DNA of 64,000 bases, from NCBI GenBank assembly GCA_963726335.1, contig CAVSCD010000012.1, positions 744,001-808,000 on the forward strand. Reading direction: 5' to 3'. Source of the stretch: CAVSCD01 sp963726335. GTDB lineage: Bacteria > Acidobacteriota > Aminicenantia > Aminicenantales > UBA8522. A program made the translations under genes and the position numbers. Shown in pieces: positions 42,695 through 50,839 of the stretch. The notes under the pieces were generated by a model. It was not told the origin of the DNA. It searched no databases and was given only the letters and a program-made list of their open reading frames with translations. Each line of letters begins with the position of its first letter. The stretch's first letter is position 1.

Positions 42695-42723
42695 TTGACT
42701 CGGCCTGTTTTTCTGATTATACT
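42695..42723 (+). promoter_or_regulatory. Promoter of the sugar ABC transporter operon (leaderless)
   Basis: TTGACT (42695-42700), 17-bp spacer and TATACT (42718-42723). The expected start lies about 7 nt downstream, at the ATG itself (42730), and no ribosome site is present. Confidence 0.72.
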
Positions 42724-42729
42724 CGGCGC

Positions 42730-43731
42730 ATGAAACCTCGCTCGGTCCAGATGCTGGCGGCGTTTCTGTGCCTCGGCCTGGTCTGGGGCTGCGGTCCCGG
42801 AGCGGAAAAAACCGGCGCGCCCAGGTCCTCCCCGAGGCCGGAGATCGCCGTCATTCCCAAGGGCACCACTCACGAGTTCTGGAAAGCCATCCACATGGGC
42901 GCGCTGATGGCCGCCGAAGAGTTCGGCGTCGACGTGATCTTCAAAGGCCCGCAGAAGGAAGACGACCGGGCCCAGCAGATCACCGTGGTCGAGGACTTCG
43001 TCAGCCGCGGGGTGAGCGGCATCGTGCTCGCGCCCCTCGACGAGAGGGCCCTCCGGCGCCCGGTCCAGGACGCCGTCCGGGAGAAGATCCCGGTGGTGGT
43101 CATCGATTCCGGGTTGGAGGGGAGCGATCACGTCAGCTACGTGGCGACAGACAACTACAAGGGCGGCGTCCTGGCCGCCCGCCAGCTCGCGGAGATCCTG
43201 GGCGGACGGGGCAAGATCTTCCTCATCCGCTACCAGGAGGGCTCGGCCAGCACCATGCAGCGCGAAGCGGGCTTCCTCGACACGATCACGGCCGAGGCTT
43301 CCGGGGTTGAGATCCTGGTGCAGGATATGTACGCCGGGGCGACCACCGAGAGCGCCTATCAGCTGGCCGAGAATCTGCTCAGCCGGTTCCGCGACGTCGA
43401 CGGCATCTTCAGTCCGAACGAATCCAGCACCTTCGGGACGCTGCGCGCCCTGCAGCAGGAGGGTCTGGCGGGCAAGATCGCCTTCGTCGGGTTCGATTCC
43501 TCGCCCAAGCTCGTCCAGGGGCTGCGGGACGGGCACATCAACGCCCTCATCCTCCAGAATCCCGTGAAGATCGGCTACCTGGGCGTCAAGCAGCTGGTCC
43601 TTCATCTGCGCGGCCAGGAGATCGAAAAGATCGTGGACACCGGCGTCTACGTGGCCACGCCCGCGAACATGGACGATCCCGAGATGAAATCCCTGCTGCT
43701 TCCGGATTTCACCAGGTTCCCGAACATCTGA
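42730..43731 (+). CDS. Sugar ABC transporter substrate-binding lipoprotein (RbsB-type)
   Basis: This 333-residue periplasmic binding protein of the type I fold (Peripla_BP_4) has a lipoprotein-like leader ending LGLVWGC. The first domain has GTTHEFWKAIHMGALMAAEE and SRGVSGIVLAPLDERAL, and the hinge region is VVVIDSGLEGSDHVSYVATDN. The later GIFSPNESSTFGTLRAL and FVGFDSSPKLVQGL are typical of ribose/xylose/autoinducer-2 binders. The true sugar is unknown. It heads an operon with an ATPase, a permease and a GHMP kinase. The promoter sits immediately upstream, so translation should be leaderless. Confidence 0.93.
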   Translation: MKPRSVQMLAAFLCLGLVWGCGPGAEKTGAPRSSPRPEIAVIPKGTTHEFWKAIHMGALMAAEEFGVDVIFKGPQKEDDRAQQITVVEDFVSRGVSGIVLAPLDERALRRPVQDAVREKIPVVVIDSGLEGSDHVSYVATDNYKGGVLAARQLAEILGGRGKIFLIRYQEGSASTMQREAGFLDTITAEASGVEILVQDMYAGATTESAYQLAENLLSRFRDVDGIFSPNESSTFGTLRALQQEGLAGKIAFVGFDSSPKLVQGLRDGHINALILQNPVKIGYLGVKQLVLHLRGQEIEKIVDTGVYVATPANMDDPEMKSLLLPDFTRFPNI

Positions 43732-43732
43732 A

Positions 43733-45253
43733 TTGGCTGCCCCAAACCCCACCCCGCCCCTCCTCCGCATGGACTCCATCGTCAAGGATTTCGGAGCCAC
43801 GCGGGCCCTCGATGGGGTGAGCTTCGACCTCCGGAAGGGAGAAGTCCATGCGCTCCTCGGCGAGAACGGGGCGGGCAAGAGTACGCTGATTAAGATCCTG
43901 AGCGGCGCCATCCCAGCGGATGGCGGCGCCATGACACTCGACGGGAAACCCTACGCCCCGGCCGGTCCGCTCGAGAGCCGTCGATCGGGGATCTCGGTGA
44001 TCTACCAGGAGCGCAACCTGGCCCCCCACCTGACGGTCGAAGACAATATCATGCTGGGCCGGGAAGAGAGCCGGCATGGCTGGCTGCGGCGGAACGCCAT
44101 GAGGGAGCGCGTGCGCCGGGTGCTGAGCCTCGTCCATCACGGCGAGATCGGGCTGGAGACTCCCGTCCTCGAGCTGGGGGTGGCCACCCGCCAGATCATC
44201 GAGATCGCCCGGGCGCTGGCCGAGGACGCCAAGATCCTGATCATGGACGAGCCGACGAGCTCTCTCTCCGGCGAGGATGCCCGGCACCTGTTCGAGATCA
44301 TCCGCTCGCTCAAGGCGCGTGACGTGGGCATCATCTACATCAGCCATTTCCTGGAGGAAGTCCAGGAGGTCGCGGACCGCTTTACCGTGCTCCGGGACGG
44401 TCGGCTGGCGGGCGAGGGCGAGACCGCGGCCAGCTCGCTCGACGACATCATCCGAATGATGGTCGGCGGCGAGGTCAAGGAGCTTTTTGTCCGCCAGGGG
44501 CATGCGGTCGGAGAGACGGCCCTCGAAGCACGGGCGCTCAAGGGCAAAAAGATGGCGGCGGCCGTCGGCCTGGACCTCCGTCGCGGCGAGATCCTGGGGA
44601 TCGCCGGGCTGATCGGCTCGGGGAGGACCGAGTTCCTCAGGACGATCTTCGGGATGGACCGGCTGGAAGGCGGCAGCGTCCGGACGGCAAGGTCCGGCAC
44701 CCTCCGCGGCGGTCCGGGGCCGAGGATCGCGGCCGGCCTCGGCTATCTGAGCGAGGACCGCCAAGGCGAGGGCCTGGCCCTGAGCCGGTCCATCGTTGAC
44801 AACCTCACCCTCAGCCGTTTCGAGCCGTTCGTCCGCTTCGGGTGGCTGAGCCTCAAGCGGCAGCGCCAAGCCGGCTGGGAATGGGTCCGCCGGATGAACA
44901 TCAAAGCCAGGAGCCCTCTCCAGGAGGTCGCGCACCTCTCCGGCGGGAACCAGCAGAAGGTCGCCCTGGCGCGGCTGCTCCACCAGAACGCCGAGATCTT
45001 CCTCATGGACGAGCCCACCCGGGGTATCGACATCGGCAGCAAATCGCAGATCTATGAGTGCATGAGCGGCCTGGCCAAGGAAGGGAAATCGGTCCTGTTC
45101 GTCAGCTCCTATTTTCCCGAGCTCCTCGGGGTCTGCGACCGGATCGCTGTTTTTCACAGGGGGCACCTGGTCGACACGAGGCCGTCGCCCGGCTGGACGG
45201 AGGAATCCCTGCTGGTTGCGGCCACGACCGGTCGGGCGGCCGCGGAGCCATGA
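43733..45253 (+). CDS. Sugar ABC transporter ATP-binding protein (RbsA-type, two ABC domains)
   Basis: This is a 506-residue double ATPase. The first domain has Walker A GENGAGKSTLIKIL and Walker B ILIMDEPTSSLSGED. The second has the usual degenerate Walker A (IAGLIGSGRTEFLR), signature LSGGNQQKVALARLL and Walker B IFLMDEPTRGIDIG. This asymmetric layout is that of RbsA/XylG/MglA. The start is a TTG at 43733, 1 bp after the stop of the binding-protein gene. It is preferred to the ATG at 43769 because the latter would cut into the first strand. The stop overlaps the permease start (ATGA). Confidence 0.94.
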   Translation: MAAPNPTPPLLRMDSIVKDFGATRALDGVSFDLRKGEVHALLGENGAGKSTLIKILSGAIPADGGAMTLDGKPYAPAGPLESRRSGISVIYQERNLAPHLTVEDNIMLGREESRHGWLRRNAMRERVRRVLSLVHHGEIGLETPVLELGVATRQIIEIARALAEDAKILIMDEPTSSLSGEDARHLFEIIRSLKARDVGIIYISHFLEEVQEVADRFTVLRDGRLAGEGETAASSLDDIIRMMVGGEVKELFVRQGHAVGETALEARALKGKKMAAAVGLDLRRGEILGIAGLIGSGRTEFLRTIFGMDRLEGGSVRTARSGTLRGGPGPRIAAGLGYLSEDRQGEGLALSRSIVDNLTLSRFEPFVRFGWLSLKRQRQAGWEWVRRMNIKARSPLQEVAHLSGGNQQKVALARLLHQNAEIFLMDEPTRGIDIGSKSQIYECMSGLAKEGKSVLFVSSYFPELLGVCDRIAVFHRGHLVDTRPSPGWTEESLLVAATTGRAAAEP

Positions 45254-46248
45254 AAAGGATGGACGCCATGAAAGACTCGAACGCCGGGACCAGGAAATTC
45301 AGGATGATGATCAATTTTTTAGGGCCCTTCATGGGCCTCCTGCTGGTCATCCTGATCTTCGCGTTCCTTCCCGAGGTCCAGGACCGCTTCCTCAGGCTGG
45401 GCAACTTCAAGAGCGTCGCTACTCAATCCGTGATCGTCGCCCTGGGCGCGCTGGGGATGACCTTCATCATCATCGCCGGCGGCATCGACCTGTCGGTGGG
45501 CTCGAACATCGCCCTCGCGAGCTGCGTTACCGCCTACGTCATCAACGCCGGGCTCCCGCCCTGGCTGGGCCTGGTCCTGGGCGTCCTGACGGGAGGCGTC
45601 ATCGGTCTGCTGAACGGGGCGCTGATCACCTCGCTCCGGGTCGTCCCGTTCATCATCACTTTGGGGATGATGGGTATCGCCAGGGGCGTCGCCAAATGGA
45701 TGGCGGGAAATCAGAAGATCGACGCGCCCATCACCTGGGTCAACGAGCTGATGGCCCGAAGCCCCAGGCCCGGCTGGCTGCTGCTCGCCCCCGGCGTCTG
45801 GCTGATGATACTCTTCGCGGTGCTCACGGCCGTCATCCTGAAATTCACGGTTTTCGGCCGCCACGTTTTTGCCATCGGCTCGAACGAGGCCACGGCCCGC
45901 CTCTGCGGCGTCCGGACGAACAGGTCCAAGGTGCTGATCTATTCCCTGGCGGGGATGTTCTGCGGGCTGAGCGGCGTCATGGAATTCTCCCGGCTGACCG
46001 TGGGCGATCCCACAGTGGCCGTGGGGCTCGAGCTCGACATCATCGCCTCGGTCGTCATCGGGGGCGGCAGCCTGAACGGCGGCCAGGGCAGTATCCTGGG
46101 TTCGATGATCGGCGTCTTCATCATGTCGTTTCTGCGCAACGGCTGCACCATGATGGGCTGGCCCAACTACATCCAGGAGATCATCATCGGCGTCATCATC
46201 GTCGCCGCCGTCAGCCTCGATCAGTTCCGGTATCGGAAGGAGGCCTAG
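45250..46248 (+). CDS. Sugar ABC transporter permease (RbsC-type)
   Basis: This 332-residue membrane permease has about 10 helices and the family motif TFIIIAGGIDLSVGSN followed by GLLNGALI. NEATARLCGVRTNRSK (the ATPase-coupling EAA-like loop) and GGGSLNGGQGSILGSMIGV come later. It imports the same sugar as the adjoining binding protein and ATPase. The ATG at 45250 overlaps the ATPase stop by 4 bp, with internal Met codons as alternatives. The gene ends 2 bp before the GHMP kinase, so all four genes form one unit. Confidence 0.94.
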   Translation: MKRMDAMKDSNAGTRKFRMMINFLGPFMGLLLVILIFAFLPEVQDRFLRLGNFKSVATQSVIVALGALGMTFIIIAGGIDLSVGSNIALASCVTAYVINAGLPPWLGLVLGVLTGGVIGLLNGALITSLRVVPFIITLGMMGIARGVAKWMAGNQKIDAPITWVNELMARSPRPGWLLLAPGVWLMILFAVLTAVILKFTVFGRHVFAIGSNEATARLCGVRTNRSKVLIYSLAGMFCGLSGVMEFSRLTVGDPTVAVGLELDIIASVVIGGGSLNGGQGSILGSMIGVFIMSFLRNGCTMMGWPNYIQEIIIGVIIVAAVSLDQFRYRKEA

Positions 46249-46250
46249 CC

Positions 46251-47318
46251 GTGAAAAAAACTGCCGAGCTGCAAAGCTCCGGACGCTATGCGCGGATGGT
46301 CCACGCCCGGGCGCCCCTGCGGATCAACGACATCGGCGGCTGGACGGACACCTGGTTCGCCAAGCAGGGCTGGGTCCTCAACATGGCGGTCATGCCCCCG
46401 GTCGAGGTCCAGGTCAAAGCCTACGAAAACAAGGAGAAAAGGAAGCAGCGGATCCTCGTCCATACGGAAAACTACGGCGAGAGCTTTTGGGTCAACCCCG
46501 AGAGGCCGACCCGCACCCCCCATCCCTTTCTTCAGCACATCATCGCCCGGGTCCCGCCGCCTCCCGATTACAAGCTGGAGATCAACCTCTTCTCCCCGGT
46601 GCCGGCGGGCATCTCGACGGGGACATCGGCGTCGGTCTGCGTGGCGCTCCTCGGCGCGCTGAGCCAGCTCCGGGACGGCGGGTTCGTCCTCAGGGACATC
46701 GTCTCGCTGGCGCATCGCGTCGAGACCGAGGACCTCGGCCAACAGAGCGGCATCCAGGACCAGTTCTCCGCGGCCTACGGCGGTATCTGCTACATCCACA
46801 TGTACCGCTACCCGCTGGCCCGGGTCGAAAAGATCGCCCTCGAGCCCCGCGTCTGGGAGGAGCTCAATCGCCGGCTCTGTCTCATCTATCTCGGCCGGCC
46901 GCACCTCTCGACGACGGTCCATGACCGGGTGATCGCCAAGCTGGAGGGCGGGGGCCCGCAATGGAAAACCCTGGAGCGGATGAAGCAGCTACCCGAGCTC
47001 GGCAAGATGCATCTCCTTGACGGCGATTTGGACTCCTTCGGCGAGATCATGACCGAGAACAACGAATGCCAGAGGGCGCTCCATCCCGAGCTCGTCGGTC
47101 CCGACGCCGACGCCATCGCCCTGGCGGCCAGGAAATTCAAAGCCTCGGGCTGGAAGGTCAACGGCGCCGGCGGCCGCGGAGGTTCGATGACCGTCCTGGC
47201 CAACCGCGACGACGGGCTGAAGCGGAAGATGCTGCAAGAGATCGCCGCTCTGGGCAAGGGCATCCGGCCGCTTCCCGCGTCGCTGTCCTTTGCCGGGCTC
47301 GAAGCCTGGGAAGTATAG
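46251..47318 (+). CDS. GHMP-family sugar kinase (fucokinase/heptokinase-like)
   Basis: This 355-residue GHMP kinase opens with APLRINDIGGWTDTW, the form of motif 1 seen in D-glycero-D-manno-heptose 7-phosphate kinases and fucokinases. It has the ATP loop PAGISTGTSASV (motif 2) and the C-terminal KVNGAGGRGGSM (motif 3). It should phosphorylate the sugar brought in by the ABC system encoded just upstream. The exact sugar (fucose, arabinose, heptose or similar) is not determined. The start is the GTG at 46251, with GGAAGGAGG about 7 nt upstream. The end is followed by repeat R2 copy C. Confidence 0.9.
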   Translation: MKKTAELQSSGRYARMVHARAPLRINDIGGWTDTWFAKQGWVLNMAVMPPVEVQVKAYENKEKRKQRILVHTENYGESFWVNPERPTRTPHPFLQHIIARVPPPPDYKLEINLFSPVPAGISTGTSASVCVALLGALSQLRDGGFVLRDIVSLAHRVETEDLGQQSGIQDQFSAAYGGICYIHMYRYPLARVEKIALEPRVWEELNRRLCLIYLGRPHLSTTVHDRVIAKLEGGGPQWKTLERMKQLPELGKMHLLDGDLDSFGEIMTENNECQRALHPELVGPDADAIALAARKFKASGWKVNGAGGRGGSMTVLANRDDGLKRKMLQEIAALGKGIRPLPASLSFAGLEAWEV

Positions 47319-47340
47319 GCTCGGGAACTCAATCCACCGA

Positions 47341-47462
47341 CGGGTCCTGTCCCGGTCCACCCCCGGCGTCCCGAACGGTGCATCTTGCCCGGGTCACATT
47401 CCAGAGTTGGTGCCATCAAACGTTCGGTCCGGCGGGGGGCCCCTGTCCCGGGCCACCCGTCG
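47341..47462 (+). repeat. Intergenic hairpin repeat R2, copy C
   Basis: GGTCCTGTCCCGG, CACCCCCGGCGTCCCGAACGG, a loop of about 40 nt, CCATCAAACGTTCGG, GGCGGGGGGCCCC and CGGGCCACCC occur in the same order as in copies B and D. The arms ACCCCCGG...CCGAACG and CGTTCGG...CGGGGGG pair imperfectly over about 17 bp. Confidence 0.75.
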
Positions 47463-47683
47463 GTCTCCCTCTGCGCACACAACGCTCGCCTCCGGGTAAT
47501 CTTCTTCGCCCATGCCCCGTTGCTCCGGGCGGTCAGGGACGGACGCCGTGCCACCCTTCCCAGGATCAAGTCCATTGCGAAAAATGGCGACGTTCCCTCG
47601 CAACGGGCAAAAAAAGAGGGCCTCCAAGGTTTTTATCGCGGGGTTGTCTAAGTTATCTGGAGACAAAATCACGGAGGTTCACG
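47463..47683. other. Gap between repeat R2 copy C and the Spy-like gene
   Basis: I see no gene here. There is no convincing -35/-10 pair upstream of 47684, apart from the GGAGG ribosome site at about 47673. Confidence 0.4.
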
Positions 47684-48226
47684 ATGCGAAGAAAAATGGC
47701 ACTCGCCGGATTGACCGCAGCCTTGCTTCTGGTCGGCTCGGCCGCCTCTTTCGCCCAGAACCCGCCAGAGAAGATGCAGCCCCGGGGCGCTTGGTTCTTT
47801 GCCGGGCAGCTCGGAGAGCGGATGGCGAAGTTCCTCGAGCTGACTCCCGACCAGCAGGCCAGGTTCGATGAGGTCAGGAAGGCGCGGCAGGACGAGGCGA
47901 AGGCTTTCCGCGAAGAAATGGGCAAGCTGCGTCCACAGCTCCGGGAGGCCATGAAGGACCCGAAGGCCGACCAGAATAAGATCGACGGTCTGATCGACCA
48001 ATTGAGCCAGGTCCGGGCGGCTCACTTTAAGAGCCTGGTCAGAACGCACAAGGACCTGGAAAAAGCCCTGACACCGGAACAGCTCGAAAAATACCGGGAG
48101 GTCAGGTCCAGAATGGGGACGAGGCGCGGATTCGATCACGGTTTCGGACCGCGTCGCGGGATGCGTCATGGACGGGGCCCGCGTTCCTTCGGAGAACCCG
48201 GCAGGGGCGGGGAGGGGTGGTTTTAG
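47684..48226 (+). CDS. Spy/CpxP-like periplasmic protein
   Basis: This 180-residue protein has a signal peptide (residues 1-25, LAGLTAALLLVGSAASFAQ) and a helical body with the Spy/CpxP LTxxQ-type motif twice: LELTPDQQARFDEV and ALTPEQLEKYREV. The C-terminal tail is rich in Gly, Arg, His and Phe (HGFGPRRGMRHGRGP), which could bind metal. Such proteins act as periplasmic chaperones or metal-stress sensors. The ATG at 47684 has GGAGG 7 nt upstream. It is followed by a strong terminator. Confidence 0.85.
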   Translation: MRRKMALAGLTAALLLVGSAASFAQNPPEKMQPRGAWFFAGQLGERMAKFLELTPDQQARFDEVRKARQDEAKAFREEMGKLRPQLREAMKDPKADQNKIDGLIDQLSQVRAAHFKSLVRTHKDLEKALTPEQLEKYREVRSRMGTRRGFDHGFGPRRGMRHGRGPRSFGEPGRGGEGWF

Positions 48227-48258
48227 TACCGGCGACGCGTCCATACTTCAGCCAGACT

Positions 48259-48290
48259 GGGGCCCGGGTGACCGGGCCCCTTTCGTTTTT
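48259..48290 (+). terminator. Rho-independent terminator after the Spy-like gene
   Basis: GGGGCCCGG (48259-48267), tetraloop GTGA and CCGGGCCCC (48272-48280) form a perfect 9-bp stem followed by TTTCGTTTTT. Confidence 0.92.
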
Positions 48291-48377
48291 AAGAGTGTTT
48301 TGAACCCGAGCACGGACGTCCCCCGTTCCTTTAATAATAAAACGTTCCGCCAGACGCCCCTGACTCTTAGCAGTTCA

Positions 48378-48399
48378 ATTGTCCGCTTTAGGGGACAAT
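48378..48399. promoter_or_regulatory. Inverted repeat upstream of the sigma54 promoter
   Basis: ATTGTCC (48378-48384) and GGACAAT (48393-48399) form a perfect 7-bp inverted repeat with an 8-bp gap, about 40 bp upstream of the sigma54 site. It could bind an activator or repressor. Confidence 0.45.
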
Positions 48400-48436
48400 A
48401 TTCGCGCCGGTCGGCGCCGCCATATGGGAAGAGCAC

Positions 48437-48453
48437 TTGGCACGCGGATTGCA
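48437..48453 (+). promoter_or_regulatory. Sigma54 (RpoN) promoter of the FecR/DUF6600 gene
   Basis: TTGGCACGCGGATTGCA matches the sigma54 consensus TGGCACG-N4-TTGCA exactly. GG (48439-48440) and GC (48451-48452) are 10 bp apart as required. The start would be near 48463, leaving a 17-nt leader with AAGGAGAAAGGA before the ATG at 48480. Confidence 0.82.
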
Positions 48454-48479
48454 CAAGAGGAGGTGGAAGGAGAAAGGAA

Positions 48480-50726
48480 ATGAGAAAGATCGCCTGGATC
48501 ATCGCGGGGCTGGTTCTTTATTGGCCGCTCGGCCTGTCGGCCCAGAGCGAGGATTATGACGCCGCGAGCTTCGCCCGAGTGACCTACGTCAAAGGCGATG
48601 TGACCGTCACCAGAGCCGGCGATCTCGGGTCCGAGGAAGCGACCGTCAACGTGGCTCTCGTCGAGGGCGACAGGATCGGCGTTCGCGAGGGACGGGCGGA
48701 GGTCGATTTCGGCCGGAAGAACTTTCTCCGGATCGACCGGGGGACCGAGGTCGAGATTTCCAACCTTCCCCGCGGGGGGGACGACCGGACGAGGCTTCAT
48801 CTTCGGTCCGGGCGGATCTATTTGCGCGTCAACAGCCTGGATCAGGAAAAAAACATCGAAGTCCACTCTCCCGACGCTTCTTATTATGTTCTGGAAGAAG
48901 GCTTGTTCCGTTTCGATGTGCGTTCGAACGCCGAGACGGAGCTGGCCGTGATCGAGGGATCGATCGAGGCTGCGGGGGAGGGGGGCTCGCAGATCATCTC
49001 CAGCCGCGAGCGCTTAGTCGCTTCGAACGGCCGTTTGGGCGCCCAGGGTGCCTATTCATACAGCCGGGACGATTTCGATAATTTCAACGAGGACCGGGAC
49101 TCCAAGTACAGCCAGTATGTTTCGAACCGCTACCTGCCGTCCGAGTTGAGCGATTATGAGGAGGAGCTGTCCGATAACGGGAGCTGGGTCTATGAGCAGC
49201 CTTATGGCTATGTTTGGGCCCCGAGACTCAATTACTCGGATTGGCGGCCGTATTATTACGGCCGCTGGAGCTGGTATGCTTCTTGCGGCTGGACCTGGAT
49301 TCCGGATGAGTCGTGGGGCTGGCCGGTCCACCATTATGGCCGTTGGGGATGGCGACTCGGGCTGGGCTGGTACTGGGTTCCCCAAGTTTCCTGGGGCCCG
49401 GCCTGGGTTCATTGGTACCATGGGAGCGATTACTACGGATGGTGCCCTCTCAGCTGGTACAATTATCCTTGTGTTCTGGCCGACAATATGTACTACGATC
49501 GTTACCACGGGTCGCATTACCCGGGGCACAACCGGGCGATGACGGTCGTGCACAGGAATCAACTTCAGAACCGGCATGTTTCCCATGTGGCGCTGAGCCG
49601 CCAGCAGGCCTCGGGTCTCGGGCACATCAATCTGGCTGCCCGGCAGCCGGACGTCAGGCCCGTGATCAACCGGAGCGGGCTGCGGAGCGCCAACTCTCTG
49701 GGAAGCGGCGCGCGGACCCAAATCCGGTCGTTCGAGCGCACGCTCGACAGGTCCTCGCTGGGCTCCTTGTCCCGAGTCACCGGCAGACCCGCGGACGGCA
49801 GCCGGGCGGCCGGTTCCGTCGGCCGGAGCGCGTCGCCGCGGACGGTTTCCCCCGGGGGACTCTCATCGGGCGGCCGGGTCACTTCAAACTCAAGGTCAAC
49901 CGCCGGTTCGAAATCCACGGACAGGTCCTCGACCGTATCGAGGTCGAACGACAGGACGCCGTCGGCAAGGATCCAATCGGCCCCGAAACGGGACCGGGCG
50001 GAATCCGGGATTCCGTCGCGAACCAATTCGCCGGGAACTTCCGGCGGCAGGACGTACGCGCCCTCCTCCCGGTTGTCCGTGCCGGACCGCGGAGCGACTG
50101 TCCAGGGCCGCCAGGAGCCTCGCCGGTATTCTCCCAGTGCCGGCGTCAGCCCCTCCGGCACGACGTCGCGAGCGCGCTCGGGGAGCTCGCCCGATAGTCA
50201 GTCGCGGACACTGGGCAGGGCCCGGCAGACCGACAGGTCAGCCGGCCTCTCGCAAGGCAGCTCGGGAACCCAGTACCGCCCCTCCGCCTGGCCGCCCTCC
50301 CCTTACACTGGGGACCGGCTCGAAAAATCGAACGCCGTTTCGCAGAGCCGGGCCCGCTCCTTTTCGGGCGACCGGTCCTCGGCGGGGAAGACGTTCAGCT
50401 CCCCCGGCCGTTCCTCGTCGGGTTCCAGAAGCACTTTCTCCCCGCCCAACAGATCCTCTTCGAGCTCCGGCCGCTCCGACTCCGCGTCGAGCCGCTCGAC
50501 CTCGGGTTCCCGGAGCTCATTCTCCACACCGAGCCGGTCGTCTTCAGGCTCCAGCCGTTCTTTCTCAGCCCCGAGCCGCTCCTCGTCGTCGGCCGGCCGC
50601 TCGGTGTCTTCGCCCGGGCCGTCTTCAGGCTCGGGCTCCGGTCGCAGCACCTCCTCCGGCTCGAGCCGGGGGTCGTCGGGCCCATCCTCCCGCGGCGCCG
50701 GGGGAAGGGGCTCGAGACGGGGCTGA
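48480..50726 (+). CDS. FecR-domain/DUF6600 secreted protein with long Ser/Arg-rich tail
   Basis: This 748-residue exported protein has three parts. A signal peptide (residues 1-22) is followed by a FecR-like strand-rich domain (about 30-190, with ARVTYVKGDVTV and RLHLRSGRIYLRVN). Next is a Trp/Tyr/Gly-rich DUF6600-type region (about 225-350, with repeated WxWxP and YYGRWSW units). The tail is about 350 residues of low-complexity Ser, Arg, Gly and Pro with reiterated S-x-PxRSSS blocks. The tail is probably disordered and surface-exposed. Such proteins are common in Acidobacteriota and their function is unknown. It has a perfect sigma54 promoter, so expression needs an activator, perhaps from a two-component system. 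Confidence 0.85.
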   Translation: MRKIAWIIAGLVLYWPLGLSAQSEDYDAASFARVTYVKGDVTVTRAGDLGSEEATVNVALVEGDRIGVREGRAEVDFGRKNFLRIDRGTEVEISNLPRGGDDRTRLHLRSGRIYLRVNSLDQEKNIEVHSPDASYYVLEEGLFRFDVRSNAETELAVIEGSIEAAGEGGSQIISSRERLVASNGRLGAQGAYSYSRDDFDNFNEDRDSKYSQYVSNRYLPSELSDYEEELSDNGSWVYEQPYGYVWAPRLNYSDWRPYYYGRWSWYASCGWTWIPDESWGWPVHHYGRWGWRLGLGWYWVPQVSWGPAWVHWYHGSDYYGWCPLSWYNYPCVLADNMYYDRYHGSHYPGHNRAMTVVHRNQLQNRHVSHVALSRQQASGLGHINLAARQPDVRPVINRSGLRSANSLGSGARTQIRSFERTLDRSSLGSLSRVTGRPADGSRAAGSVGRSASPRTVSPGGLSSGGRVTSNSRSTAGSKSTDRSSTVSRSNDRTPSARIQSAPKRDRAESGIPSRTNSPGTSGGRTYAPSSRLSVPDRGATVQGRQEPRRYSPSAGVSPSGTTSRARSGSSPDSQSRTLGRARQTDRSAGLSQGSSGTQYRPSAWPPSPYTGDRLEKSNAVSQSRARSFSGDRSSAGKTFSSPGRSSSGSRSTFSPPNRSSSSSGRSDSASSRSTSGSRSSFSTPSRSSSGSSRSFSAPSRSSSSAGRSVSSPGPSSGSGSGRSTSSGSSRGSSGPSSRGAGGRGSRRG

Positions 50727-50748
50727 TCCCCGGGTCCCGGTTGCGCTC

Positions 50749-50777
50749 TTTACTTTTCTTTTTTACGGTGGTATAAG
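50749..50777 (+). promoter_or_regulatory. Candidate promoter of the secreted-protein gene at 50840
   Basis: TTTACT (50749-50754), 17-bp spacer and TATAAG (50772-50777) with TGG before the -10. The leader is about 56 nt with TTGGAGG before the ATG. Confidence 0.6.
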
Positions 50778-50839
50778 TTATTCCTATTTCCCGTCGTGGC
50801 CGCGCTGCCGGGCCCGATTTCAGTTTGGAGGTAAGACCG

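Noticed and set aside
50303..50650. Acidic Glu-rich minus-strand ORF
   Set aside because: It is the mirror of the Ser/Arg tail codons (TCN/CGN read backwards as GAN/NCG) and not an independent gene.
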